Below, piece by piece: positions 1 through 10,174 of a DNA stretch of 64,000 nucleotides. How positions within the stretch are numbered: position 1 is the stretch's first letter; each line of letters begins with the position of its first letter. The notes below the pieces were generated by a model. It was not told the DNA's origin. It searched no databases and saw nothing but the letters and a program-made list of their open reading frames with translations. Location: the NCBI RefSeq assembly GCF_902635505.1, contig NC_045427.1, positions 86,967,460 through 87,031,459 on the forward strand. Direction: 5' to 3'. Position numbers and translations under genes: made by a program. Source of the stretch: Sarcophilus harrisii. Taxonomy: Eukaryota > Chordata > Mammalia > Dasyuromorphia > Dasyuridae.

Positions 1-1130
1 TTTCTTAGAAATGGATGAACTAGCCTGCTGGTAAATCCAGTGGAGTTCTTGCTTTTCATTTAGTAGCTTCTGAATTTCCCTATTATTTTTATCAAACCAA
101 CAAGTGTTCTGACCCAGATAAAAAAAGGAATGTTGCCGAAAGCTGCCTACTTTCTCTTCCACTGCTGCCAATTGTACATTGGCTTAGCTTTCCCTCCAAG
201 TAAGCCACAAACTTTTCCCTATAGAAGTATTCTAATCTGTTGACATTAAATCTTCTGGCAGTCATACTGCCTTGGAGTCACTACTTTTGTTGAATGCAAA
301 TATTTACTTTGTAGAACATAAGTTTATGATTAGTCCAGCACTCTACTCTGATGCACACAGTCTGTCACTCATACTCTGCTTCTTCCTAAAATAACAATTA
401 AATATCAATCTTTGCTGCAAAGGTGCATCTACCAATTTTTATTGCATTTAGGTAAACAGAAGGCTGTGTTGGTAATGAGAAAGACATAAGATATACAAGT
501 GTTCAGTGGCAAGTGACCATTGTTCATGCCATTTCCATCCCTCTCAATTGCCATGCTGTCTGCTAATATGAGCCTCTTCTAGCATTAAAATTGCCAGAAT
601 TTTAAGTTCGCATTGTCATGAGCCTATCATGCACTGCTTTTGGTAAGCATACAAACTTGTGGATCAATTTTGATTGTAAAACCTATACCAGCTTCACAGA
701 GCTCCTCTTCACTGTGCCCTCCAAAAAATGTTTATCCAGTTCCAACTCTGGTAAGCTGGCCTTCATTTGCCAGCCCTGTTTCACTCAAGGCTGCTATTCA
801 GATGTGATACCTGCCCAATTCTTTCACAACTAGAGCTGTTCATCTTTCAAGTCTACTGAATTTCATATTGTCCATAAGGGTGTGCACATTCCATGTATTG
901 ATGGTGACTGAAATCATCTTTGCAGAAATGTTTGTACTTTTTTTGTATTTTGACCACAGGGTGGGATTCTTGCCTGTCCTTGGACTCAAGCCAGGGTGGG
1001 GTAGACCTTTTCTAGCCCCTTTCTCAAACCAGGAGATGAGTAGTGTGGTCCTTAAAACGCTGCTCAGACACCCACGGGCCTGCCAAATCTCACTGCTGCT
1101 GCCAATGAGAAAACGCCCCATGGCCTGGTT
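1..1130 (-). mobile_element. RTE-type LINE, 5' part with decayed endonuclease
   Basis: Read on the minus strand, broken frames give the start of an RTE-family endonuclease: TINTWNVHTLMDN near 900-860, then IAALSETGLANEGQLT near 800-730. Further on come LITNTAFCLPKCNKN near 450-400 and NREIQKLLNEKQELH near 90-45. The order is that of the apurinic-like endonuclease and the linker before the reverse transcriptase, so the polymerase should lie beyond the left edge. Many stops and small indels, and an internal gap in the endonuclease, mark an old dead copy. Family placement rests on remembered RTE proteins; the clade is fairly sure, the subfamily is not. Confidence 0.6.
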
Positions 1131-1189
1131 GCCAATGTACAGCTCCCAGTATGTTCACACCTGCTGTTCATTACTTGCCTGTTACACCA

Positions 1190-1690
1190 CAGAATGTAGA
1201 GAGAGGTTAAAAGGGTATGGATGATGTCTTTTGATTTGTGCATAAATTAGATTTAAATGAGATAGAGTTGCATAAAGTCATCTACCCCACTCTTCCAAAG
1301 TCATCATGATGTAGTGGCAGGGAAGAGTCAAGACAACTAATGATGGCCCGAGACACAGCGTTTTCAAGATCTGACCAAGCTCAGAAGGTTCTAAAGCACT
1401 CACTTCAGCCTTCATCATAGCCATTAGAACAAATTGTTCTCATTCACCCCTATTTCATCAGGAAGTCTTCACATGCTTGGGGGTAGACACCTTAACTCAC
1501 TGAAAGATCTAATACCCCTTGGTTATCCTCCACCTGGTTTAGCCCAAACTGCTGAAACAATTACTGGGGTTTGGCCAATGTAGAAGCTACAGCTTCTTGA
1601 AGCTATAGGTAAGAACTGGATGGCAGACACCAAAGGTGAAAAGCAGCCCTAAAACCAAAACTACTAGTCTGCCCATACTACATCCTACAC
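1190..1690. repeat. RTE-related / Mar-type repeat segment
   Basis: Contains phrases typical of abundant marsupial RTE-related repeats: an ATTAGATTTAAATGAGATAG...GCATAAAGTCAT stretch, then CAACTAATGATGGCCC, then ACAAATTGTTCTCATTC and AAGCTACAGCTTCTTGAAG. A related piece occurs near 62540-62625. It abuts the minus-strand RTE endonuclease, so it may be that element's 5' region or a separate SINE-like copy on the plus strand; I could not decide. Confidence 0.45.
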
Positions 1691-1954
1691 CTTGGAAGGA
1701 GTGGCAACAGCTTCATATTGGAGGAGGTCTATAATCACTGCAGAAAGTGTAGGATGCTAAGAAATAGAAGTCATACTAGAGAGTAAAGTAGTAAAGTTTA
1801 CTGAATCCATGAAAGATATATCCATGAAAGCAACTGTGGAGACAATGTTGATTTCAAGGAGCAACAATAGTCTAGTTTCCTTGGAAATGTAAAATGAATA
1901 CTTCTCTAAGTGTGAAGACAGGCAGAATGAGATAAGGTAGGAAAGATAGGCTAG

Positions 1955-2090
1955 TGCCAAACAGTCTTAAACATCAAAGTGAGTAGTCTGTATTCTACCC
2001 TAGGAACATCAAGGAAGATTTCTGAGCAGAACAATGACACAAACTGGGTCTTTAGAAAAATTATTTTGGCAGCTATGTAGATCAATCAAA
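1955..2090 (-). mobile_element. L2 LINE fragment
   Basis: Matches the inverted 3' region of marsupial L2: a 'remaining at the upper end / last stage of the RT' segment seen elsewhere in the window, with phrases such as GAGCAGAACAATGACACA and TTTTGGCAGCTATGTAG in the order found in the long L2 copy at 20.2-21.4 kb and in 34.3-34.7 kb. Short and strongly diverged. Confidence 0.4.
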
Positions 2091-2099
2091 AACAAGAGC

Positions 2100-2265
2100 T
2101 CTAAAAGCAGCATATTGATTTAGAAAACCACAAAATAGTATCACCAATGTTGTATTTTACTTATTACTTAAACAGATATTTCCCAAATATATTTTAATCT
2201 GGTTTGGGCCTCACTAGGGAGTTTTGTAGGCTTGTTGCAGATACGTTTTTCACTTCTGATATAGG
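2100..2265 (+). mobile_element. hAT-type nonautonomous DNA transposon fragment (family 1)
   Basis: Shares ATATTTCCCAAATATATTTTAATCTGG and a following 'GGGCC..ACTAGGGAGTTTTGT' tract with the fuller copy at 26890-27115. These elements normally end in short inverted repeats of the type CAGxGGTGTCAAAC / GTTTGAxxCCTCTG; this copy has lost its left end. Family placement is by recall. Confidence 0.4.
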
Positions 2266-2430
2266 CTAGGGGTTGGCCTTTTTTTGTAACCAAGGAGCTA
2301 AGAATGGTTTTTACATTTTAAAATAGTTTTATTATATTTAAAATTAAAAAAGACATTCTTAATTTGCAGGACTATACAGAAATAGGTATAGGGGCCACTG
2401 GGTCTAGTTTACTGACCCCTGGTATAGATG
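2266..2430 (+). mobile_element. hAT-type nonautonomous DNA transposon
   Basis: Starts with TAGGGGTTGGCC and ends with ACTGACCCCTGG, which are imperfect terminal inverted repeats. The interior (TTTTTGTAACCAAGGAGCTA, then AATGGTTTTTACATTTTAAA) matches a widespread mammalian hAT-derived short element as I remember it. About 160 bp, noncoding. Confidence 0.5.
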
Positions 2431-2489
2431 GTAATTAAAAAGCAGAGAGATTAGATGCATGAAACAGAGGGTAAAATAGACATTGAAAG

Positions 2490-5400
2490 GATTTATTGAT
2501 CACCCACTGAAAGGGATCCTAAAATCAAAACACCAAGAAATATAGTGGCCAAATGCCAGAACCTCAAACAAAGGAAAAATACTCCAAGTGGCTAGAAAAC
2601 CCAATTCAAATATAGAGGAGCCACAAAAGGATCACCCAAGATCTATCAAAGCATCCACATTAAAAGATCAAGGGCCTGGAATATGATATTCAAAGGTTAA
2701 GGAACTCGGTATGCAACCAAAAATAACTTATCCAACCAGAATGAGCATCTTTTCCAGGAAGAAGATGGTCATTCAACGAAATAGTTAATTTCACCTATTT
2801 TTGGTGAAAACCAGAACTTAATAAGAAGTGATGATCTGCAAATATAGAACTCAAGAAAACCTAAAAGGTAAAAAGAAATCTTGGAACTATATTTGTGCTA
2901 AAGATGTATAAAAAATACATGTATACTTTGTTCTAGAAATTAGAGGTGGAAAGGACATTGTATCAGAAAAGGGTAAAGTGGGGGTACTATATCTCACAAA
3001 GAGGCAAAGGAAGCCTATTATATCTGAGAGAAAGAATGGAGGGGGATGAATATAGTGGGTATTTTACTGCCATAAGAATTGACTTTAAGAGAAAAATTTT
3101 ACACATATTCAAGATGGAAACTTCTCCCATCCATTGAAAAGTGAGAAGGAAAAGTGAAAAGGGAAGGAATAAGCTAAGCAGAAGGGATACAGAAACTGTG
3201 AGGAAAGGAGTAAGAAAGGGGAGGACCCCAAGGTGGGGAGGAGGGATACTAAAAGGAGGGCTGGAGAAGCAAGTGGTGCCCAAAGTTTAATATGGAAGGA
3301 GGGTAGGGGAAAGAAGGAGAAAAGCATAAATAGGGGTAACAAGATGGCAAGTAATACAGAATTGGTAATTTTAACCATAAATGTGAATAGGTAAACCCCT
3401 AAAAGAGGAAGGATTAGCAGAATGGATTAAAAGCCAGAATCCTACAATATGTTGTTTACAGGAAACACACCTGAAGCAGGGAGATACATGCAGAATAAAG
3501 GTAAAAAGATTGGAGCAAAATCTACTATGCTTCAGGTGAAGTCAAAAAGTAGGTAGCCATCCTGATCTCAGATCACAAAACAAAATTGATCTAATTAAAA
3601 GAGATAAGAAGGGCACCATATTTTGCTAAAGGGCAGCATAAAAATGAAGCAAATCAATATTAAATATATATAACCCCAAGTGGTGTAGCATCTAAATTTA
3701 AAAGAGAAATTAAGAGAGCTGCAAGAAGAAATAGATAGCAAAACCATAATAGTGGGAGATCCCAACCTTGCACTCTAGAATTAGATAAATCAAACCACAA
3801 AAAAATAAGAAAGAAGTCAAAGAGGTAAATAGAATACAGAAAAGTTAGATATGATAGACCCTGGAGAAACGAAATGGAAACAGAAAGGAGTACACTTTTT
3901 CAGCAGTTCATGGAACCTATAAAAACAGACCATATATTAGGACAAAAACCCTCAAACTCAAATGCAGTAAGGCAGAAATAGTAAATGCATCCTTTCAGAT
4001 CAATGATGCAATAAAAATTAACCAACAAAAAGCCAGGGAAAGTAGACCAAAAATAATTGAAACTAAATAACTTACTAAAGAATGATTGGGTGAAGCAGCA
4101 AATCATAGACATAATTAATAACTTCACCCAAGAAAATGACAATAATGAGACATCATATCAAAATGTGTGGAATGCAGCCAAAGCGGTAATAAGGGGAAAT
4201 TTCATATCTCTAGAGGCTTACTTGCATAAAGTAGAGAAAGAGAAGGTCAACGAATTGGGCTTGCAATTAAAAATGCTACAAAAGGAACAAATTAAAAATC
4301 CCCAGTCAAACACTAAACTTGAAATTCTAAAAATAAAAGGAGAGATCAATAAAATTGAAAGTAAAAAAACTATTGAATTAATTAATAAACCAAGAGTTGG
4401 TTCTAAGAAAAACCAACAAAATAGACAAACCCTTAGTAAATCTGATTAAAAAAAGGAAAGAGGAAAATCAAATTGTTAGTCTTAAAAATGAAAAGGGAGA
4501 ACTCACCACTAATAAAGAAGAAATTAGAGCAATAATTAGGAATTACTTTGCCCAACTTTATGGCAATAAATTCGACAACTTAAATGAAATGGGAAAATAC
4601 CTTCAAAATATAGCTTGCCCAGATTAACAGAGGAAGAAGTAAATATCCTAAATATCCCATCTTAGAAAAAGAAATAGAACAGCTATTAACCAACTCCCAA
4701 GAAAAAATCCCAGGACCAGATGGATTTCATTGAATTCTACCAAACATTTAAAGAACAATTAACCCAATGCATATAAACTATTTGAAAATAGGGACTGAAG
4801 GAGTCCTACCAAACTCCTTTTACAACACAGACATGGTACTGATACCTAAACCAGATAGGCTGAAAACAGAGAAAGAAAATTATAGACCAATCTCCCTATT
4901 GAATATTGATGCTAAAATCTGAAATAAAATATTAGCAAAAAGATTACAGAAAATCATTCCTAGGATAATACACTATGACCAAGTAGGATTTATACCAGGA
5001 ATGCAGGCTGGTTCAATATTAGAAAACTATTAGCATAATTGACTATACAATAAACAAACCAACAAAACCATATGATCATCTCAATAGATGCAGAAAAGCA
5101 TTTGATAAAATCCAACATCCATTCCTAATAAATACACTTGAGAGATAGGAATAAATGGACTTTTTCTTAAAATAGTCAGGAGCATATATTTAAAACCATC
5201 AGTAAGATATATGCAATGGGGAAAACTGAATCTTTCCCCGTAAGATCTGAGTGAAGCAAGGTTGCCCACTGTCACCATTATTATTCAATATTGTATTAGA
5301 AACACTAGCCTCGGCAATAAGAGTCGAGAAAGAGATTAAAGGAATTAGAATAGGCAGTGAGGAAACCAAATTATCACTCTTTGCAGATGATATTATGGTA

Positions 5401-7440
5401 TACTTAGAGAACCCTAGAGATTCTACAAAAAAGCTATTAGAAATAATCCATAACGTTAGCAAAGCTGCAGGTTATAAAATAAATCCCCATAAATCCTCAG
5501 GATTTTTATACATCACCAACAAAATCCAACAGCAAGCGATACAAAGAGAAATTCCATTCAGAATAACTGTCGACAGCATAAAATATTTGGGAATCTATCT
5601 ACCAAGGAAAGTCAGGAATTATGTGAGCTAAATTACAAAAAACTTTCCACACAAATAAAGTCAGACTTAAACAACTGGAAAAATATCAAGTGCTCCTGGA
5701 TAGGTCGAGTGAATATAATAAAAATGACAATACCTAAACTAATCTATTTATTTAGTGCTATACCAATCAGATTCCAAGAAAATATTTTAATGATCTAGAA
5801 AAATAATAACAAAATTCATATGGAAAATAAAAGGTCAAGAATCTCAAAAGAATTAATGAAAAAAAAAATCAAATGAAGGTGGCCTAGCTGTACCTGATCT
5901 AAAACTATATTATAAAGCAGCAGTCACCAAAACCATTTGGTATTGGCTAAGAAATAGATCAGTTGATCAGTGGAACAGGTTAGGTTCACAAGACAGAATA
6001 GTCAACTATATCAATTTAGTGTTTGACAAACCCAAAGATCCTAACTTTTGGGATAAGAATTCATTATTTGACAAAAACTGCTGGGATAACTGGAAATTAG
6101 TATGAGAATTAGGCAATGGACCCACATTTAACAATTATACCAAGATAAGATCAAAATGGGTCCAAGATTAGACATAAAGAACAAGATTATAAACAAATTG
6201 AGGAAATAGGAGAGTTTATCTTCAGACTTGTGGAGGAGGAAGAAATTTGTGACTAAAGATTAACTAGAGACCATTATTGATCACAAAATAGAAAATTTTG
6301 ATTACATCAATTAAAAGCTTCTGACAAACAAAACTAATGTAAAGAAGATTAGAAGGGAAGCAACAAACTGGGAAAACATCTTCACAGTTAAAGGTTCTGA
6401 TAAGGCCCTCATTTCCAAAATATATAGAGAACTGACCTAATTTATAAAGAAACCAAGCCATTCTCCAATTGATAAATGGTCAAAGGATATGGAACAGACA
6501 ATTTTCAGATGATGAAATTGAAATTATTACCACTATATGAAAGAGTGTTCCAAATCACTATTGATCAGAGAAATGCAAATTAAGACAACTCTGAGATACT
6601 ACTACACACCTGTCAGATTGGCTAAGATGAAGGAAAATGATGATGATTGTTGAGGGATGCAGAAAAACTGGGACACTGATACATTGTTGGGGAGTTGAAA
6701 ATCCAACCATTCTGGAGAGCAATCTGGAATTATGCCCAAAAAGACAAACTGTGCATACCCTTTGATCCACAGTGTTTCTACTGGGCTTATACCCCAAGGA
6801 GATACTAAAGAAGGGAAAGGACCAGTATGTGCCAAAATGTTTGTGGCAGCCCTGTTTGTAGTGGCTAGAAGCTGGAAACTGAGTGATGCCTAATAATTGA
6901 GAATGGTTGAAACTGTGGTATATGAATGTTATGGAATATTATTGTTCTGTAAGAAATGACCAGCAGGATGAATACAGAGAGGCTTGGAGAGAATTAATGA
7001 ACTGATGCTATGAAATGAGCAGAACCAAGAGATCTAATACGCCAAAACAGATACTGTATGAAGATGTAATCTGATGGAAGTGGATTTTGACAAAGAGACC
7101 TAATTCAGTTTCAATTGATCAATGATGGACAGAAGCAGCTACACCCAAAGAAAAAACACTGGGAAATGAATGTAAACTGTTTGCATTTTTGTTTTTCTTC
7201 CCGGGTTATTTTTACCTTCTGAATCTAATTCTCCCTGTGCAACAAGAAAACTGTTTGGATCTGCACACCTATATTGTATCTAGGATATACTACGACATAT
7301 TCAACATATATAGGACTGCTTGTCATCTAGGGGAAGGGTGGAGGGTGGGAAGGAAAAATCGGAACAGAAGCGAGTGCAAGGGATAATGTTGTAAAAAAAT
7401 TACCCTGGCATGGATTCTGTCAATAAAAAGTTACTATAAT
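2490..7440 (+). mobile_element. L1 LINE, long decayed copy (tail type B)
   Basis: A nearly 5-kb L1. ORF2 begins around 3370, where ILTINVN is followed by a broken endonuclease; 2490-3360 is the ORF1/inter-ORF part, purine-rich at 3140-3320. Endonuclease-to-RT linker fragments are open at 4057-4627. The RT core is open at 5251-5631, with [15 protein letters not shown] and the catalytic FADD. The C-terminal segment runs to about 7080. The 3' UTR ends in TTACCCTGGCATGG...CAATAAAAAG and an A-rich tail. Many stops and frameshifts make it inactive. Its 3' end is the same type as the younger minus copy at 51.6-53.3 kb. Confidence 0.85.
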
Positions 7441-7477
7441 AAAATAAAGAAATAAAGAAATAAAATAAAGAAATTAG

Positions 7478-7830
7478 TGCTGAAAATGTAGATTGGCAGT
7501 TTGTTGTAGAGATATAATAATTGAATCCATGGGAGCAGAAGAGATTAACCAAAAAAAAAAAAAAAAAAAAAAGGGCACTGAAAGAGAAGAAGAATCAACA
7601 CAAATGCTCAAGGTACAGTTGCAGTAAAAGACCAGAAGATGGGAGAACATTATCATAGGTCAGGGAAAAGAGACTATCCAGAAAAAGCAGTATATATCAA
7701 GTGATCAACAGTTTTGAAAGATGTCAATAGATTAATGCTTGAGAGATTATGGAAAAGGTCTCAATTCAGCAGTGAAGTGATTACGAATAAGCTTGAGAAA
7801 AATTTAAATAGAATCATATGGTCAGAAGTC
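7478..7830 (-). mobile_element. L2 LINE fragment, RT region
   Basis: On the minus strand it reads SSAPMDSIIISLQ, the degenerate L2 RT stretch just before the catalytic aspartates. An inverted GATCAACAGTTTTGAAAG follows at about 7708, equivalent to the 'DTVDHS' motif. The copy is interrupted by an A-run (7550-7572). It directly follows the L1 tail. Confidence 0.55.
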
Positions 7831-8500
7831 AAATTACAAAAGGCCAAAAAACAACCAGTAAAAAAGTGAGAGCAGAAATATATTACTGAATTTGCCTCTG
7901 GGAATTGGGAGCTGTAATAGAGGATGGCAGAAATCACATGAAGGATTTTGAAAGGAAGTACAATCCACGCACATTTGTCAGCAGAAGGAAAAGATATAGA
8001 GATATGAAATAGAGATGAAGAAAGAGGTTATCAGATAGCTTCAATTTTCTCAGTAAAATGAGGGGTAAAGACAGAAAAGGTTTAGAACAGTGGCCGTAGG
8101 GAGTGACTGAAAGTGAAAGTAAGAGTACAACATAGATTTGTTCACCAAACTTCAGAATATCAGAAGTAGAATGTAAACCTCTCAAGTTTAAAAACAGCAT
8201 GATCATTTCAAAATAAAATAGGCAGTAAAACTTAGGGAGTTTATAGGTCATTACTTTACCTATATATGATACAGGTTGAAAATAGTAATACTTTCAAAAA
8301 GGATTTGTATACATTCATAAATGGCAAGCTATTTTTATAAGGTAGGAAAGTTTTAGAATAGACCTTTGCAGTTAATATGGAAGTTAACCATATTATATGA
8401 AGAATACAAAACTGGAGTTCTGATGTCTTATAATTTTCTTACGTTCAAGATGTTGAAAAATGTTACAGATTTCTTTTAATCAAAAAAAAAAAAAAAAATC
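7831..8500. other. No recognised element
   Basis: AT-rich DNA. The 105-codon minus-strand open frame in it has no recognisable domain and sits in low-complexity sequence. It may be further decayed 5' L2 sequence, but I cannot support that. Confidence 0.3.
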
Positions 8501-8501
8501 G

Positions 8502-8632
8502 GGCAGCTGGATGGTGCAGTGGATAGAGCACTAGCCCTGAATTCAGGAGGACCTCAGTTCAAATTTGGTCTCAGACACTTAATGCTTCCTAGCTGCATGA
8601 TCCTGGGCAAGTCACTTAATCTCAATTGCTTC

Positions 8633-8666
<34 letters not shown>
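8502..8666 (+). mobile_element. WSINE1/WALLSI-type SINE
   Basis: Starts GGGCAGCTGGATGGTGCAG, continues through TAGAGCACTAGCCCTGAATT, TCAGACACTTAATGCTTCC and GTGATCCTGGGCAAGTCACT-like tract, and ends in a 28-base A tail. This tRNA-like marsupial SINE occurs at least seven times in the window. Confidence 0.8.
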
Positions 8667-8669
<3 letters not shown>

Positions 8670-9059
8670 TGATTGATACATTAACAGTTATTGTGAAAAG
8701 AAAAATGTGACATTTACTTAGATTTCACTAAAGAATTTATGAAAATTAGGGAAAAAAAAGAATTCAAACAAGTTCAGCTCAATGCCATAAACATTTATTA
8801 AATAACTATGAGGTGCACCAGGGGATATAAACATGAATAAGACCCAGGAAATAGCCACAAGGAACTCTGAAACTAGTGTTAAATTAAACAAAAAAGTTAA
8901 TTCTATATGAAGAATACATTAACTAAATTTATTTATCCAGCATTTCCCACTACTGCATATCATAAATGCTCCAAGCTACTTGGGCCTGTCTCCTTACTGT
9001 TTCATGAACATGCTAGGATCATTTCTATTAAGGTGCCTGTGGTCTAATTATCCTTCCCT

Positions 9060-9240
9060 TTGCATTTTTAACCAAATACTACCTCACTCCGAGAGCTGGA
9101 ATGGACACAATCCTCCCACCCAATAGACAAGGAAACTAAAGTTTAGGAGATAAAGTGACTTGCTCAAAAACCAAACAGGTAGAGGTGACCTGGGTCCTCT
9201 GATTCTAGCCCAATGCTTCCATTGCACCCCACTAAGATCA
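9060..9240 (-). mobile_element. MIR-type SINE
   Basis: Inverted MIR hallmarks in order: ACAAGGAAACTAAAG, AAAGTGACTTGCTCAAA, and CCTGGGTCCTCTGATTCTAG with a GCTTCCATTGCACC end. Confidence 0.6.
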
Positions 9241-9727
9241 ACTTCCTTTTTCAAGCTTTCTATCATCTACTGTGATCTACTAATCATCTGAACTTATTCC
9301 AATTATAACTTGTATCACACAATTTGGCCTATAATTAATTACATAAAATTTTAGTGCAGTGTCATTTTAATAGCTGAAAATTTCACTAGGACTCTTTGAG
9401 CTATATGTTAGCATCTTTCCATGTATTATCTTACTTTTACAAATGGATTCTAATGCCCTGGTGAGTAGGATATTTAATTATTCTCCTCAAGCTATGCATA
9501 TCATAAGTATTCAATAAGTTTGCTGATTGATGAAGTGAAACACTTGCAAACACAGAATAATCTTCATATCCCTTTTTCTTTTCCGATAAGACTACTTTAA
9601 CATCAGAATTTCTTTTGAAGAAATTGAATGTCAAACTATTATACATTTTAGCCCAACTTTTTTAGAGATTAAAGAACACATTTCCACATAAGAAAAAGAC
9701 AAATCTTACATTCTAGTCTCCTGTTGT

Positions 9728-9895
9728 GAAGGGTTATGATTTAGAATTTGAAGGAATCTTGGGATCACCTGCTCTAATTTCTACATTTTAAAGCCTGGGT
9801 GATCACAGCTTTCCTGGGAGTATCCTATGTCACATAAGAAATAAGCAATAGTCAGGATTTGAATCCCAATCCAGTGTTATTTCCTACATATCCCT
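9728..9895 (-). mobile_element. MIR-type SINE, diverged
   Basis: Inverted MIR-like features: GAATTTGAAGGAATCTTGG, then a degenerate 'gaggtcacacagct' core and AGTCAGGATTTGAATCCCAATCCAG. It ends about 160 bp from PIGF coding exon 4. Confidence 0.45.
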
Positions 9896-10057
9896 AAAAA
9901 AGAAGTTAAATAAATCTACACAAAACATTTTATTTTACTCATTGCACTTTAAGATTTTAGAAAATGTTGTAATATAGGTACAATATTTAATTGACATATG
10001 CTATAGCTTCAAAAATGATGCTATGTGTATATAAATAAACAAATAATTATAACTTAC

Positions 10058-10174
10058 CCATTTTTGGTGAAAACTCGTAGCCATGCTTTAATATTTGGTC
10101 CTAATAAACACAGACAAGGTAATGTGGTAAAAGTTGACAAAAGAACAGCAAATAAAAATGTTTCCAGCATCAAC
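10058..10174 (-). CDS. PIGF: PIGF coding exon 3 (gene exon 4)
   Basis: On the minus strand the acceptor CCCTAG precedes GTTGATGCTGG and the donor is GG|GTAAGT. The 117 bases finish the split Glu codon and encode LMLETFLFAVLLSTFTTLPC then LCLLGPNIKAWLRVFTKN, ending inside a Gly codon. This matches residues 107-146 of PIGF with a few conservative changes. The exon fits between phase-2 introns on both sides. Confidence 0.93.

Noticed and set aside
5251-5631. Reverse-transcriptase frame as a domesticated or standalone RT
   Set aside because: It is the ordinary RT core of the decayed L1 around it, with broken frames on both sides.
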